From: UBA5905 sp964609975
Lineage (GTDB): Bacteria; Bacillota; Clostridia; Oscillospirales; Acutalibacteraceae
Assembly: GCA_964609975.1 (NCBI GenBank)
Contig: CAZSTR010000023.1
Location: 1-25,487 of the forward strand
DNA: 25,487 nucleotides
Direction of reading: 5' to 3'
The notes under the pieces were generated by a model that made no database searches, was not told the DNA's origin, and was given only the letters and a program-made list of their open reading frames with translations. Below are positions 14,795 through 23,035 of the stretch, one piece after another (position 1 is the first letter of the stretch; each line of letters begins with the position of its first letter). A program made the position numbers and the translations under genes.

Positions 14795-15826
14795 TCAATC
14801 GGTCACTGTGTTCGACAGCCGATATTCGAAGCCGCTCAGGTCGTATACCTCTGAGAAGGAGGAGGCATATTGCAACGCAAGCCCGGCGCCCCGCGCCACA
14901 CAGCGCGCCGGTGCCTCCGCTACCCGGCAGGGAATCCCCGTCACCCGCGTCAACAGCTCCGGCATCCCTCGCAGCAGCGCCACGCCGCCGGTCAGGCAAA
15001 TACCGTTTTCCAGAACATCACCGATCAGCTCCGGCGGCGTCGTTTCCAGCGCCCGGCGTACCGCATCTGTCACCAGTCCCAGCGTTTCCTCAATCGCTTC
15101 ATAGACATCCGCCGCGGACACCGTGCGGGTGGCAGGCAAACCGGTTATCGCGTCCCGTCCCTTCGCCAAGGCGACTTCTGTCTCATCCACGGGCGGCACC
15201 GCCGCACCGACAGTCTCCTTCAGCCGGCGCGCCATTTGCTCGCCGATGGCCAGTCCGTATTTTCCCCGCACCAGCCGCGCAATCGCCTCATCCATCGCGT
15301 CGCCCGCCGTGCGCACCGACACCGACACCGCCTCCCCCCGCAGAGAGAGCACCGACACATCCGTTGTGCCGCCGCCGATGTTCACAATCATCTGTCCGCA
15401 GGGACGGCTCACATCCAAATCCGCACCGATGGCCGCCGCCACCGTTTCCGGCACCAGCGTCACCCGTCGGGCGCCGGCGGAAATCACCGCTTCGATAAAG
15501 GAGCGGCGCTCCACCTCGGTCATCTGCTCCGCCACGCTCACCGCCGCGCAGGGCTTCATGATGCGGTTCGCGTACACCTTGCGAATGAAATATTTCAGCA
15601 TACGTTCCGCGAAATCGTATTCCGCGATGACACCGTTGCGAATCGGCCGCACCGCCTCAATGGAGGGCGGCGTGCGGCCGAACATCCGCTCCGCCTCCTC
15701 GCCGCAGGCCACCAGCCGTCCACTTTTCCGATCCACCGCAATCACCGACGGCTCGTCCAGCAGAACCCCCTGCCCCGGCGCATAAATCACTGTGCGGGCG
15801 GTTCCCAAATCAATCCCCAAATTCAT
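14795..15826 (-). CDS. mreB: MreB/Mbl-family rod-shape actin homologue
   Basis: MreB-type proteins polymerise on the inner membrane face and guide the cell-wall elongation machinery. The 343-aa product has the actin-fold nucleotide site: phosphate-1 loop MNLGIDLGTARTVIY (1-15), phosphate-2 loop VNIGGGTTDVSVLSL, and the adenosine motif ICLTGGVALLRGMPELL. The middle EQMTEVERRSFIEA segment is also typical. ATG 15826 follows AAGGAG at good spacing and overlaps the comF stop codon by 4 bp, so translation is probably coupled. I cannot separate MreB from the Mbl or MreBH paralogues by eye. It is not next to mreC/mreD here, so it may be an extra paralogue. Confidence 0.88.
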   Translation of the reverse strand: MNLGIDLGTARTVIYAPGQGVLLDEPSVIAVDRKSGRLVACGEEAERMFGRTPPSIEAVRPIRNGVIAEYDFAERMLKYFIRKVYANRIMKPCAAVSVAEQMTEVERRSFIEAVISAGARRVTLVPETVAAAIGADLDVSRPCGQMIVNIGGGTTDVSVLSLRGEAVSVSVRTAGDAMDEAIARLVRGKYGLAIGEQMARRLKETVGAAVPPVDETEVALAKGRDAITGLPATRTVSAADVYEAIEETLGLVTDAVRRALETTPPELIGDVLENGICLTGGVALLRGMPELLTRVTGIPCRVAEAPARCVARGAGLALQYASSFSEVYDLSGFEYRLSNTVTD

Positions 15827-16560
15827 ACCGTTTCTCCTTGCTGTCCTGTTTTTTCGGCTTCCTCCGTTTTGTCTTCGGCCACCGTGCCGCAAACCGTCAC
15901 GGCATAAACCGCCTCCGCTCCATAGAGCTTCAGCATTTTTGCACACTCGTTGAGCGTGGCGCCGGTGGTGATCACATCGTCCACCAACAGCACCGTTTTC
16001 CCCGCTACCGCCGCCGGCGCGGACACATCAAAGACCCCCAGCAGATTTCCCTGGCGGTTCACCGCCGACAGGGTTTTCTGCGGCGGCGTCTCATAAAGCT
16101 TCGTCAGCAGCGGCACAAAGGGCAGCCTCAGCTTTTCCGCGATACGCCGGGCCAACAGCTCCGCCGGATTGAATTCCCGTCGGCGAAGCGCCCGACGATG
16201 GAGCGGCACCGCCGTCACCGCCGCAAACGGAAGCGCGCCATATTCCCGCCGGAGCACCTCCGCCATTTCGTCAGCGAAGGCGTCCGCCATCGTGCCACAG
16301 CCCTCCCGCTTGAACCGGGCGATGGCCCGGCGAACGCTCCCAACATACCGAAAGGGCATCACACAGCGCTCGAACTGGCGCGCGCTTCCCCGACAGCGGC
16401 AAAGTGCTTCACTCCGCCCACATAACAGGCACACAGGTGGAAGCATATAGGGCGCCGTTTCCGAACAGGCATCGCAAAAAAGCGCATCCACCGGAATCAC
16501 CTGTCCACACAGAGCACAGCGATTCGGAAACAACACATACAACAACCGCCGCCCTTTCAT
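15823..16560 (-). CDS. comF: ComF family protein (phosphoribosyltransferase fold)
   Basis: The 245-aa protein has N-terminal zinc-finger cysteine pairs (CALCGQ, CDAC, CLLCG, CRC) within residues 15-57. A PRTase-type domain follows with AVPLHRRALRRREFNPAELLA and the PRPP-loop VLLVDDVITTGATLNECA near residue 190-207. ComF homologues act in DNA uptake in Bacillus, where ComFA is the helicase partner. Many Clostridia have comF without a full competence set, and none is seen here. The upstream neighbour is instead the RecD2 helicase, whose stop overlaps the comF ATG by 4 bp; the mreB-like gene overlaps its end by 4 bp. The tail after residue 225 is acidic and probably disordered. Confidence 0.88.
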   Translation of the reverse strand: MKGRRLLYVLFPNRCALCGQVIPVDALFCDACSETAPYMLPPVCLLCGRSEALCRCRGSARQFERCVMPFRYVGSVRRAIARFKREGCGTMADAFADEMAEVLRREYGALPFAAVTAVPLHRRALRRREFNPAELLARRIAEKLRLPFVPLLTKLYETPPQKTLSAVNRQGNLLGVFDVSAPAAVAGKTVLLVDDVITTGATLNECAKMLKLYGAEAVYAVTVCGTVAEDKTEEAEKTGQQGETV

Positions 16561-18761
16561 CCGCCCATCGCCTCCTCCGCCTTCTGCATCAAAAGAGACA
16601 ATGCTGTATATCGGCGGGTTTTTCGGTCATTTTCAATCATATCCTGCAGAGTCTGGCGACTTCCCACCAGCACCAACAGCTTTTTCGCACGGGTGACCGC
16701 CGTATACAGCAGATTGCGATAGCACAAATTAGGCATATTGCGAAACAGCGGCAGCACCACCGCATCGAACTCGCTTCCCTGACTTTTATGTACGGTGATG
16801 GCATAGGCCAGCTCCAAATCCTGCGCATCCTGCTTTGTGTAAGTGGCCAGCCGGTCATCATAGCGCACCGTGAAAACATCATCCCGCGGACGCACCTCCT
16901 CCAGCACGCCGATGTCCCCGTTGAACACGCCGGCGCCACATTCGCCGTCCTCTCGCTCCCAGGGGATGTCATAGTTGTTGCGGGTGTGCATGACCTTGTC
17001 TCCCTGGCGTAGCAGCACCCCCTCCACCAACGCCTCTGCCTTTTTCTTGTCCGGCGGGTTGAGCAGCTCCTGCAGGCGGCGGTTCAGTTCCCCTGTCCCC
17101 AGCTCACCTTTGCGACCGGGGCACAAAACCTGCAATCCATTCAGAGCGGTATAGCCATAGGCCGCCGGCAGGCGTTTCCCGCACAGCTCCAACACCGTCC
17201 CCGTCACATCCGCCGCGCTGGTGCGGGGCATGAAAAAGCAGTCGCCCTTGTTATCCAGTTCCAGCGTCTCCCCCCGCACAATGCGATGGGCGTTATACAC
17301 AATCCGGCTTTCCAGCGCCTGGCGAAACACCCGCGTCAACTGGAGCACCGGCACCGTCCCGCTGACTATCAGCTCCTGGAGAACACAGCCCGGCCCCACC
17401 GACGGAAGCTGGTCGGTGTCTCCCACAAGAATCAACCGACAGCCGGTTTTCAGCGCCCGCAACAGGCTTTCGAAAAGGACAGTGTCCACCATGGACATCT
17501 CATCCACCACCACCGCGTCCGCATCCAGCGGATTTTTTTCGCACCGCTCGAACACCGGCGCGTCACTGTCGTCCCAGCGCACCTCCAACAATCGGTGCAG
17601 GGTTTTCGCCTGGTGGCCGGTCAGCTCCGCGATGCGCTTCGCCGCCCGCCCCGTCGGCGCGGCGATAGCCACCGTCTCGCCCATGCTTTCCAGCAGGGTG
17701 ATGATGCCGCGCAGGGTTGTGGTTTTTCCGGTGCCGGGGCCGCCGGTGAGGATGAGCGTTCCCTTTTCCACTGCCGCAATCATAGCCTGGCGCTGCTGCT
17801 CCTCATATTCGATATGAAAATTCCGTTCCATGGCCGCAATACGCAGCTCCAAATCCTCCACCGAAACCGTATGAAAGCCACTCATCAGCATCATCCGGTT
17901 CGCGATAAACCGCTCCGCCTCCAGCATCCGCGGCAAAAACAGAAAAGCGCGCTCTCGTAACAGCTCGCGGGCCAGCTGACCCTCCGCCACCATGCGCTCC
18001 ACCGCCATCGTCACCGACTCCTCCGGCACGCCCAACAGCTTCATCGCCGTCGGAATCACCTTATCCTCCGGCAGACAGGTGTGGCCATTGTTCAAATTAT
18101 GCCGCAGCACATATAGCACACCGGCCTCCAGCCGATGAGGGTCCAGCCGGTCTCCCTGCATGGACAGGCTCACCTGATCCGCCCGCTCGAAGCCGATTTG
18201 AAGGCCGGGCGTACACAAAAGATACGGGTTCGCCTTCACCTTTGCCAAAGTCAGATTTCCGAATTTTTTCCAACAGCGCAGCGCTTCGTTGGGCGTCAGT
18301 CCATAGGTTGCGAAGGCCATCACAACCTCCCGCAATCCAAACTGGGCGCAAAAGCTTTCTCCCATTTTTCGCGCCTTTTCCAGCGTGATACCCTTGATTT
18401 GCGTCAGCCGCTCCGGCTCCTCCTCCAAAATTCGCAACGAATCCGCCCCGAAGTGTTCCACAATACGCATCGCCGTCGCCGGGCCAACCCCCTTCACCGC
18501 GCCGGAGGAAAGATAGCGCAAAATGGCGGTGGCATCGGTGGGCAGGCGGCTTTCATAGGCCGTTGCCTTGAATTGGCGACCGAAGCTTTTATGCTCCACG
18601 AAGCCCCCCTGCAGGCGAAGCTGCTCGCCCACCTGCACCTGCGGAAAGGTACCTACCACCGTCTCCAAATCCTTTCCCGTGTCCAGCTCCAGCACCGTCC
18701 ATCCGTTTTCTTCGTTGGTGAAAACGATATGCTCCACCGTGCCAGACAAGGCTTCAGTCAT
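16557..18761 (-). CDS. recD2: RecD2-type ATP-dependent DNA helicase
   Basis: The 734-aa superfamily 1B 5'-3' helicase belongs to the RecD2 branch, which works without RecBC in replication-fork repair. It has an N-terminal OB-like segment (about 8-70), helix-hairpin-helix repeats (about 85-130, SSGAVKGVGPATAMRIV), Walker A LTGGPGTGKTTTL (338-350), Walker B VVDEMSMVD, the motif AYAITVHKSQGSEFDAVVLP and motif VI LLYTAVTRAKKLLVLVG. ATG 18761 is chosen because GCAGGAG lies just before it; a TTG seven codons earlier is less likely. The start overlaps the stop of the small membrane protein gene by 8 bp, and the end overlaps comF by 4 bp, so the run is translationally coupled. Confidence 0.93.
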   Translation of the reverse strand: MTEALSGTVEHIVFTNEENGWTVLELDTGKDLETVVGTFPQVQVGEQLRLQGGFVEHKSFGRQFKATAYESRLPTDATAILRYLSSGAVKGVGPATAMRIVEHFGADSLRILEEEPERLTQIKGITLEKARKMGESFCAQFGLREVVMAFATYGLTPNEALRCWKKFGNLTLAKVKANPYLLCTPGLQIGFERADQVSLSMQGDRLDPHRLEAGVLYVLRHNLNNGHTCLPEDKVIPTAMKLLGVPEESVTMAVERMVAEGQLARELLRERAFLFLPRMLEAERFIANRMMLMSGFHTVSVEDLELRIAAMERNFHIEYEEQQRQAMIAAVEKGTLILTGGPGTGKTTTLRGIITLLESMGETVAIAAPTGRAAKRIAELTGHQAKTLHRLLEVRWDDSDAPVFERCEKNPLDADAVVVDEMSMVDTVLFESLLRALKTGCRLILVGDTDQLPSVGPGCVLQELIVSGTVPVLQLTRVFRQALESRIVYNAHRIVRGETLELDNKGDCFFMPRTSAADVTGTVLELCGKRLPAAYGYTALNGLQVLCPGRKGELGTGELNRRLQELLNPPDKKKAEALVEGVLLRQGDKVMHTRNNYDIPWEREDGECGAGVFNGDIGVLEEVRPRDDVFTVRYDDRLATYTKQDAQDLELAYAITVHKSQGSEFDAVVLPLFRNMPNLCYRNLLYTAVTRAKKLLVLVGSRQTLQDMIENDRKTRRYTALSLLMQKAEEAMGG

Positions 18762-19155
18762 GTTTTTCTCCTGCTCCTCCAAGGCTTTTCGGCTCCTTTC
18801 CGCAGTTTTCCGTTTCCCCGGTCGCCATATCGACCAGCGTTCGATACAGCTTTTTCGGCGTCACAGGCCGAACGCAGGGCGTTTCCCTCGCCAAAAGCTC
18901 CGCCAGCGCCAAAGCCTCGGCATCCGGCTCCGGAACCAGCACATAGGTCGTTTCTCCATTCTCCCAAACTGCCCGTGCCTGCAAGCAACGAAACAATGGC
19001 TCCATCGCCATCGCCCCATCGGGCACGGCCACCCGGTATTCCCGCACCCGGCGGCACCGCACAAGCCAAAGACAAAGTCGGCGAATCGCCTGAGCACAGC
19101 CATACAGCGCCAACAGCACCAGTAACGCAAGGGCTATCCCTTCTCGCAGCTCCAT
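18754..19155 (-). CDS. Hypothetical single-pass membrane protein, 133 aa
   Basis: ATG 19155 has a strong GGGAGGAG upstream. The protein begins MELREGIALALLVLLALYGC, one membrane helix at about 6-30, followed by an arginine-rich stretch (RRLCLWLVRCRRVREYRV) and a soluble domain of about 80 residues. The arginines after the helix favour an inside C-terminus. I do not recognise the family. Its soluble part (VAVPDGAMAMEPLFRCLQA, VLVPEPDAEALALAELLA) looks like a small alpha/beta fold. It lies between spoVAF (85 bp upstream) and recD2, overlapping the recD2 start by 8 bp. The position suggests that its expression is tied to RecD2. Confidence 0.65.
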   Translation of the reverse strand: MELREGIALALLVLLALYGCAQAIRRLCLWLVRCRRVREYRVAVPDGAMAMEPLFRCLQARAVWENGETTYVLVPEPDAEALALAELLARETPCVRPVTPKKLYRTLVDMATGETENCGKEPKSLGGAGEKHD

Positions 19156-19240
19156 TTCGCTCCTCCCTTCCGTTTCCGCCGTCGCGGGCGGGAACATTCC
19201 AGCCTATGCAAACGAAGGAGGTCGGGTGCCAGTCCCCGCC

Positions 19241-20665
19241 TCAGCGAGAGCCGCCGGAATTGAACCGGCTGATGGGCTGGCGGAACAAAAGGCGGCAAAG
19301 CGCCCGGCCGTCGAAGGGAAACAGCGGATACAGATAATGGCCGCCCAGAACGGTTTTCGTGGTGAGAAGCGTCAAAAGCATCAGCCCCATGCCCGCCAGC
19401 AGGCCGGCGCCGCCGAACAACCGGGTCAACAGCAGAAACAGCATCCGAAAGAGCTTGAAGGCATAGGCCAGCTCATGGCTGGGCTGAGTGAAGGCGCCCA
19501 CCGCCGCAAAGGCCATATAGGCCAATAGCTCCGGCACAAACAAGCCCGCCTGCACCGCAAACTCACCAAAGACCAGCGCTCCCACCAGACTCAAAGCGTT
19601 GCTCATGGCCGCCGGTGTGTTCAGCGCCGCCAGCTTCAACGCGTCAATCAGCGCCTCCACCAGAAAAAGCTGTAAAATCAGCGGCACGCCGTTTGGCTCC
19701 TGAATACGAATGAATTCCAGCATCGGCGGGATCTTCGCCGGATTTTCCATCAGCCAATACCACACCGGCGTCAAAAACAGGGTCGCCATGAAAATCAAGC
19801 CCCGCACCAGGCGCAAATAGCTACCCACAAGGGGCGGAAAGCAAAAATCGTTGGTGTCCTGAGAAAAATCGAAAATGGATGTGGGCAACAGCATCGCCGC
19901 CGGCGAATTATCCACCAAAAGCACAATTTTTCCTTCGGCGATGCTAGCTGCGGCGCAATCCGGCCGCTCGGTATAGCGAATACGGGGGAAGGGATTATAC
20001 CATTGTCCCCGCAGCAGGCATTCGGCCAGACTTTCCTGCCCCATCGTCAAAGAGGGAATTGTCATCTCCGCCAGCCGCTTCCGCAGACGCTCCAGATATT
20101 TGCGGTTCACGCGCGATTCCATATAGCAAAGGCACACATCAGTAGCAGACAATGCCCCCACCTGCACCGCCTCAAAGGTCAGCGACGGGTCACGCAAACG
20201 ACGGCGAATAAGTGCCGTATTGAAAACCAGCGTTTCCACAAGGCCGTCCCGCGCACCCCGCATCACCCGGTCGCTCTCCGGCTCCTCGACGCCCCGCACC
20301 GGATAGGTGCGGCAGTCAATGAGAATAACCCGATCCAGCCCCTCCACCACCAGCGCCGTTGCGCCGGACAGAACCTGAAGGGTCACCGCCTCCAAATCAG
20401 CCGCACAGCTTACCTCCACATAGGGGATAAACCGGGTCAAAAACTGCTGGGCATCGGTGATGCCCTGCACATCCTTCGGCGGAAGCTTGGAGAGAAACTC
20501 CAGCATTTTCTCCAAAACCTCATCCTTCGTGAAGCCATCCACAAAATACAGCCGGCCGGCCCGTCGGCCCACCGACACCGCCCGGGTGAGCAAATCGAAG
20601 CTTTTGCCCACCCGCAGCTTTTCGTTCAGCCTCTGTACCGTTTCCTCAAAGGTCAAATCCACCAC
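19241..20665 (-). CDS. spoVAF: Stage V sporulation protein AF / GerA-family spore membrane protein
   Basis: The 474-aa product has a soluble N-terminal domain (1-290) and a multi-spanning C-terminal region with hydrophobic segments at about 290-440, the GerA-A/SpoVAF layout. The signature LIDCRTYPVRGVEEPESDR followed by VMRGARDGLVETLVFNTAL is that of SpoVAF and GerA A-subunits. Other matches are LLVDNSPAAMLLPTSIFDF and PPLVGSYLRLVRG. SpoVAF sits in the spore inner membrane and modulates germination with the SpoVA channel. The start is GTG 20665 (GTG 20662 also possible) after AGAGGGAGA. A sigma-G-like promoter lies at 20699-20727. No other spoVA or ger gene is adjacent, which is unusual. It could be a stand-alone GerA-like A-subunit. 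Confidence 0.85.
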   Translation of the reverse strand: MVDLTFEETVQRLNEKLRVGKSFDLLTRAVSVGRRAGRLYFVDGFTKDEVLEKMLEFLSKLPPKDVQGITDAQQFLTRFIPYVEVSCAADLEAVTLQVLSGATALVVEGLDRVILIDCRTYPVRGVEEPESDRVMRGARDGLVETLVFNTALIRRRLRDPSLTFEAVQVGALSATDVCLCYMESRVNRKYLERLRKRLAEMTIPSLTMGQESLAECLLRGQWYNPFPRIRYTERPDCAAASIAEGKIVLLVDNSPAAMLLPTSIFDFSQDTNDFCFPPLVGSYLRLVRGLIFMATLFLTPVWYWLMENPAKIPPMLEFIRIQEPNGVPLILQLFLVEALIDALKLAALNTPAAMSNALSLVGALVFGEFAVQAGLFVPELLAYMAFAAVGAFTQPSHELAYAFKLFRMLFLLLTRLFGGAGLLAGMGLMLLTLLTTKTVLGGHYLYPLFPFDGRALCRLLFRQPISRFNSGGSR

Positions 20666-20698
20666 TCTCCCTCTGCATTGTTACCAAAACATCAGGAA

Positions 20699-20727
20699 TA
20701 GTATGGAACAAAAAAACGAAATTATGT
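20699..20727 (-). promoter_or_regulatory. Possible sigma-G-type (forespore) promoter for spoVAF
   Basis: On the minus strand CATACTA (20705-20699) fits the sigma-G -10 box exactly. ACATA (20727-20723), 17 bp upstream, resembles the -35 (G-C/A-ATA type). It is 34 bp from the GTG start and overlaps the pgeF stop. The gene's role favours this reading. Confidence 0.45.
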
Positions 20728-21560
20728 CATTCTACCATGCCAATGAAGCCGGCCAGACTGCCCCGCTGTGCTCCGCAAATTCGATGCGACCAGAAAATCT
20801 CCGGATGGCACCGGGTGCACAGATCAGTGACAGTAATATGCTCCGGACACACCCCCGCCAGCAGCAGGCCACGGCGGTTCATTGCCCACAAATCAATATG
20901 GTATTTTCTGTTTCCGTCCTCGGTGGCGCAAGCTTCGGAAAAATGCGCCGTTTTAGCAAAAGCCTCATATACCGGCGCATCCACCTCGAAGCAACAGCCA
21001 CCAATGGACGGCCCGATGCCCACCAGAATATCCTGCGGCTCACAGCCATAATCCCGGTGCATTTTTTCCACCGTGACCGCGCCGATGTTTCCCGCCGTGC
21101 CCCGCCAGCCGGCGTGGCTGGAGGCCACCACCCGCCGCACCGGGTCAGCGAAAAACAACGGGACACAATCCGCATATTGGGTGCAGAGGGTCACCCCCGG
21201 CTCATCGGTCACCATGCCGTCCACATCCGTATATTCCCGCGGAAACAACACCCCGCGTCCCCTGTCCGCCGCCGTCACAGAAATCACATTGGTCGTATGA
21301 GTTTGGGCAGAAACCACCACGCTGTCCGGCTCCACGCCAATCGCCAAAGAAAAGCGGCGAAAATTTTCCCGCACCGCCTCCTCCCGATCGCCACGGGTGA
21401 AGCTCAAATTCATGGAGCGAAAAATCCCCTCGCTCACACCACCCAGCCGCGTGGAAAAGCCATGGCGCACAAAGGGAATTTTTTCCAGCGCCGGGAAGCC
21501 ATAATACAGCAATCCATCCCGCTCATGCGCCGCCAGCGTGCGGCTCACCGGCGGGGTCAA
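20727..21560 (-). CDS. pgeF: Peptidoglycan editing factor PgeF / YfiH (LACC1-like, formerly polyphenol oxidase)
   Basis: The 277-aa product shows the family's metal-binding signature: VVVSAQTHTTNVI, then DVDGMVTDEPGVTLCTQYAD (with the Cys), and VVASSHAGWRGTAGNI (with the His). The C-terminal GIGPSIGGCCFEVD is also family-typical. Relatives have been linked to removal of wrong residues from peptidoglycan precursors and to adenosine and nucleoside metabolism. I see no upstream in-frame ATG. TTG 21560 is preceded by GGGAGGA at 7 nt and overlaps the glycosyltransferase stop as TTGA, so a coupled non-ATG start is likely. A wall-related role suits the neighbouring mreB-like and glycosyltransferase genes. 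Confidence 0.88.
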   Translation of the reverse strand: MTPPVSRTLAAHERDGLLYYGFPALEKIPFVRHGFSTRLGGVSEGIFRSMNLSFTRGDREEAVRENFRRFSLAIGVEPDSVVVSAQTHTTNVISVTAADRGRGVLFPREYTDVDGMVTDEPGVTLCTQYADCVPLFFADPVRRVVASSHAGWRGTAGNIGAVTVEKMHRDYGCEPQDILVGIGPSIGGCCFEVDAPVYEAFAKTAHFSEACATEDGNRKYHIDLWAMNRRGLLLAGVCPEHITVTDLCTRCHPEIFWSHRICGAQRGSLAGFIGMVE

Positions 21561-22702
21561 GCCCGTTCCTCCCTTGCCGCGTCGGCACAGGCGGCGATCA
21601 GCGCTTCGCACACCGGGTCGCGGCCGAATCGCTCTAGAATATGCCGGCGAATCGCCTGGCGGTCATACAGCGGCGCCCGCTCCAGCATTTTCAGCATCGC
21701 CTGCGCCATCTCCTCCACATCGTCCACCGGCACCAGCACGCCGGTTTCCTCGCTGATGATGTCCTGTGGGCCGCCGCAACGGGTGCCGATGGCCGGACGG
21801 CCGCAGGCGGCACATTCATGCAGCACGCAGGACAGCATTTCCGTGCGGGAGGAGCAAACAAAGCAGTCGCAATCGTTCATGAAATCCACCACCTGCTCCC
21901 GCGGGATATTTCCCACCAAATGGCAGCTTTCCTCCAGCTCTTTTTCCCGAATCAGCGCCTCCAGCTCCCCCCGCAGAGGGCCGGCGCCGGCGATGCGCAA
22001 AAGCACCGGTCGGTCCGTCAGCTCCCGCAGGCGGGCAAAGGCGCGAATCAGCGTGTCGTGCCCTTTGATGGGGCGCAGCTGTCCCATCGCCGCAAAGGTG
22101 AAAGGGGCATCCGGGTTCTCTTTTTCGCCGATGAAAAACCGGCGGTCGTCCACAAAATCCGGAATCATGCGGGTGTCCGCCTTGTAAGGCTTCATCACCG
22201 CCATCAGCGTGGAGCCGACGCAGGCGTTCACCCTCGCATAATTCATCACCGCGAACAGACGCTTGCGCGCAGCGCTCCCCTCCCCCTCAGTCACCACAAA
22301 GGAGGAATGCTCCATGAAAAACAGCGGCAGATTATGCCGGCGGCAAAGAGCCACCGCCTCATAGCCCTGTAACGAGGAGCGCAGGTTCACCACATCCGGC
22401 CGTCCCCAGTCCTTTTCCAGCTTGCGGTACATTTTCTCCAGCATCCGGGTGCGTTGCCAGCAACGCCCCTTTTCCCAGCGGGGCGTCCAGTTGGGCTTTG
22501 TCCAGATATAGGTCTCCACCCCGTTGATAACATCGTGAATCTGGCGATTGTCCGCCCGACGCAGGCTGTTGCCCACCTCCGCATATAGCACCGCCACCCG
22601 ATGACCGCGAGCAGCCAGCTCCTCCGCCTGTTCCTTATAAAACGAACCAAGCAGAGGCATTTTTTCGGTCCCATACCAGGAAGGAATCATCAATATATTC
22701 AT
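21557..22702 (-). CDS. Glycosyltransferase, GT4-like
   Basis: The 381-aa protein has two Rossmann-like domains of the GT-B fold. The N-terminal domain starts MNILMIPSWYGTEKMPLLGS and includes GHRVAVLYAE. The C-terminal domain opens at about 200 with MGQLRPIKGHDTLIRAFARL and has SRTEMLSCVLHECAACGRPA in place of the usual E-x7-E donor-binding motif, followed by TGVLVPVDDVEEMAQAML. It should use a nucleotide-sugar donor at the membrane's cytoplasmic side. The acceptor is unknown; exopolysaccharide or wall-glycan synthesis is plausible. ATG 22702 follows AAAGGAG by 11 nt. A promoter candidate lies at 22767-22795. It is the first gene of the long minus-strand run and is coupled to pgeF. Confidence 0.88.
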   Translation of the reverse strand: MNILMIPSWYGTEKMPLLGSFYKEQAEELAARGHRVAVLYAEVGNSLRRADNRQIHDVINGVETYIWTKPNWTPRWEKGRCWQRTRMLEKMYRKLEKDWGRPDVVNLRSSLQGYEAVALCRRHNLPLFFMEHSSFVVTEGEGSAARKRLFAVMNYARVNACVGSTLMAVMKPYKADTRMIPDFVDDRRFFIGEKENPDAPFTFAAMGQLRPIKGHDTLIRAFARLRELTDRPVLLRIAGAGPLRGELEALIREKELEESCHLVGNIPREQVVDFMNDCDCFVCSSRTEMLSCVLHECAACGRPAIGTRCGGPQDIISEETGVLVPVDDVEEMAQAMLKMLERAPLYDRQAIRRHILERFGRDPVCEALIAACADAAREERA

Positions 22703-22766
22703 GGTTTTCGTCGCTCCTTTACGCCGTCCGCTTTTCGCTTCGGGAGGGACAGCGATTCTTTCTGTT

Positions 22767-22795
22767 AGTATACCACATGTGCCCCCGTTTGGCAA
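22767..22795 (-). promoter_or_regulatory. SigA promoter for the glycosyltransferase-pgeF run
   Basis: On the minus strand TTGCCA (22795-22790) and TATACT (22772-22767) are 17 bp apart, about 65 bp before ATG 22702. The rest of the 333-bp gap to spoIIAA (22703-23035) holds T-rich runs and a possible sigma-H site. I see no gene in it. Confidence 0.6.
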
Positions 22796-22909
22796 TCCTT
22801 TCTGTTCATCCCGCACCCCCTTTTTCCGCCCGCTCCCTTCTTTTTCTGCTTTTTGGCGATTTTTTGCGTTTTTTCGTTCCGTTTTGACAAAAAAGTCCTT
22901 TTTTTTCCA

Positions 22910-22937
22910 AAAGCTTTTTCCAAACGACAGCGAATTT
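22910..22937 (+). promoter_or_regulatory. Weak sigma-H-like promoter candidate for the spoIIA operon
   Basis: GCGAATTT (22930-22937) fits the sigma-H -10 (RNGAATWW). AAAGCTTTT (22910-22918), 11 bp upstream, is a poor match to RNAGGAWWW (two mismatches). Bacillus spoIIA uses sigma-H. The roughly 100-nt leader that follows contains a CCCC/GGGG hairpin near 22990-23003. Confidence 0.25.
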
Positions 22938-23035
22938 CCGCCAAAAATACGCTCACCCTTGCGCTATGCTGTAAGCAGACAATTTCCCGCCCCCCTTCGG
23001 GGCAAAAAATGCTATGCAGAAAGGAGGGAAACACC

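Noticed and set aside
19190..19245. GGTGCCAGTCCCC-containing segment between spoVAF and the small membrane protein, considered as a mobile or REP-like repeat
   Set aside because: I found only one copy in the window and no clear hairpin with a T-run, so a repeat or terminator call is not supported.
20457..22187. 576-codon open frame on the + strand opposite spoVAF, pgeF and the glycosyltransferase
   Set aside because: It crosses three supported genes in antisense with biased composition and no motif.
22980..23015. CCCC/GGGG hairpin just before spoIIAA, considered as a terminator or riboswitch
   Set aside because: It is followed by A residues rather than T on the + strand, and its stem is short; it may only affect spoIIAA leader folding.
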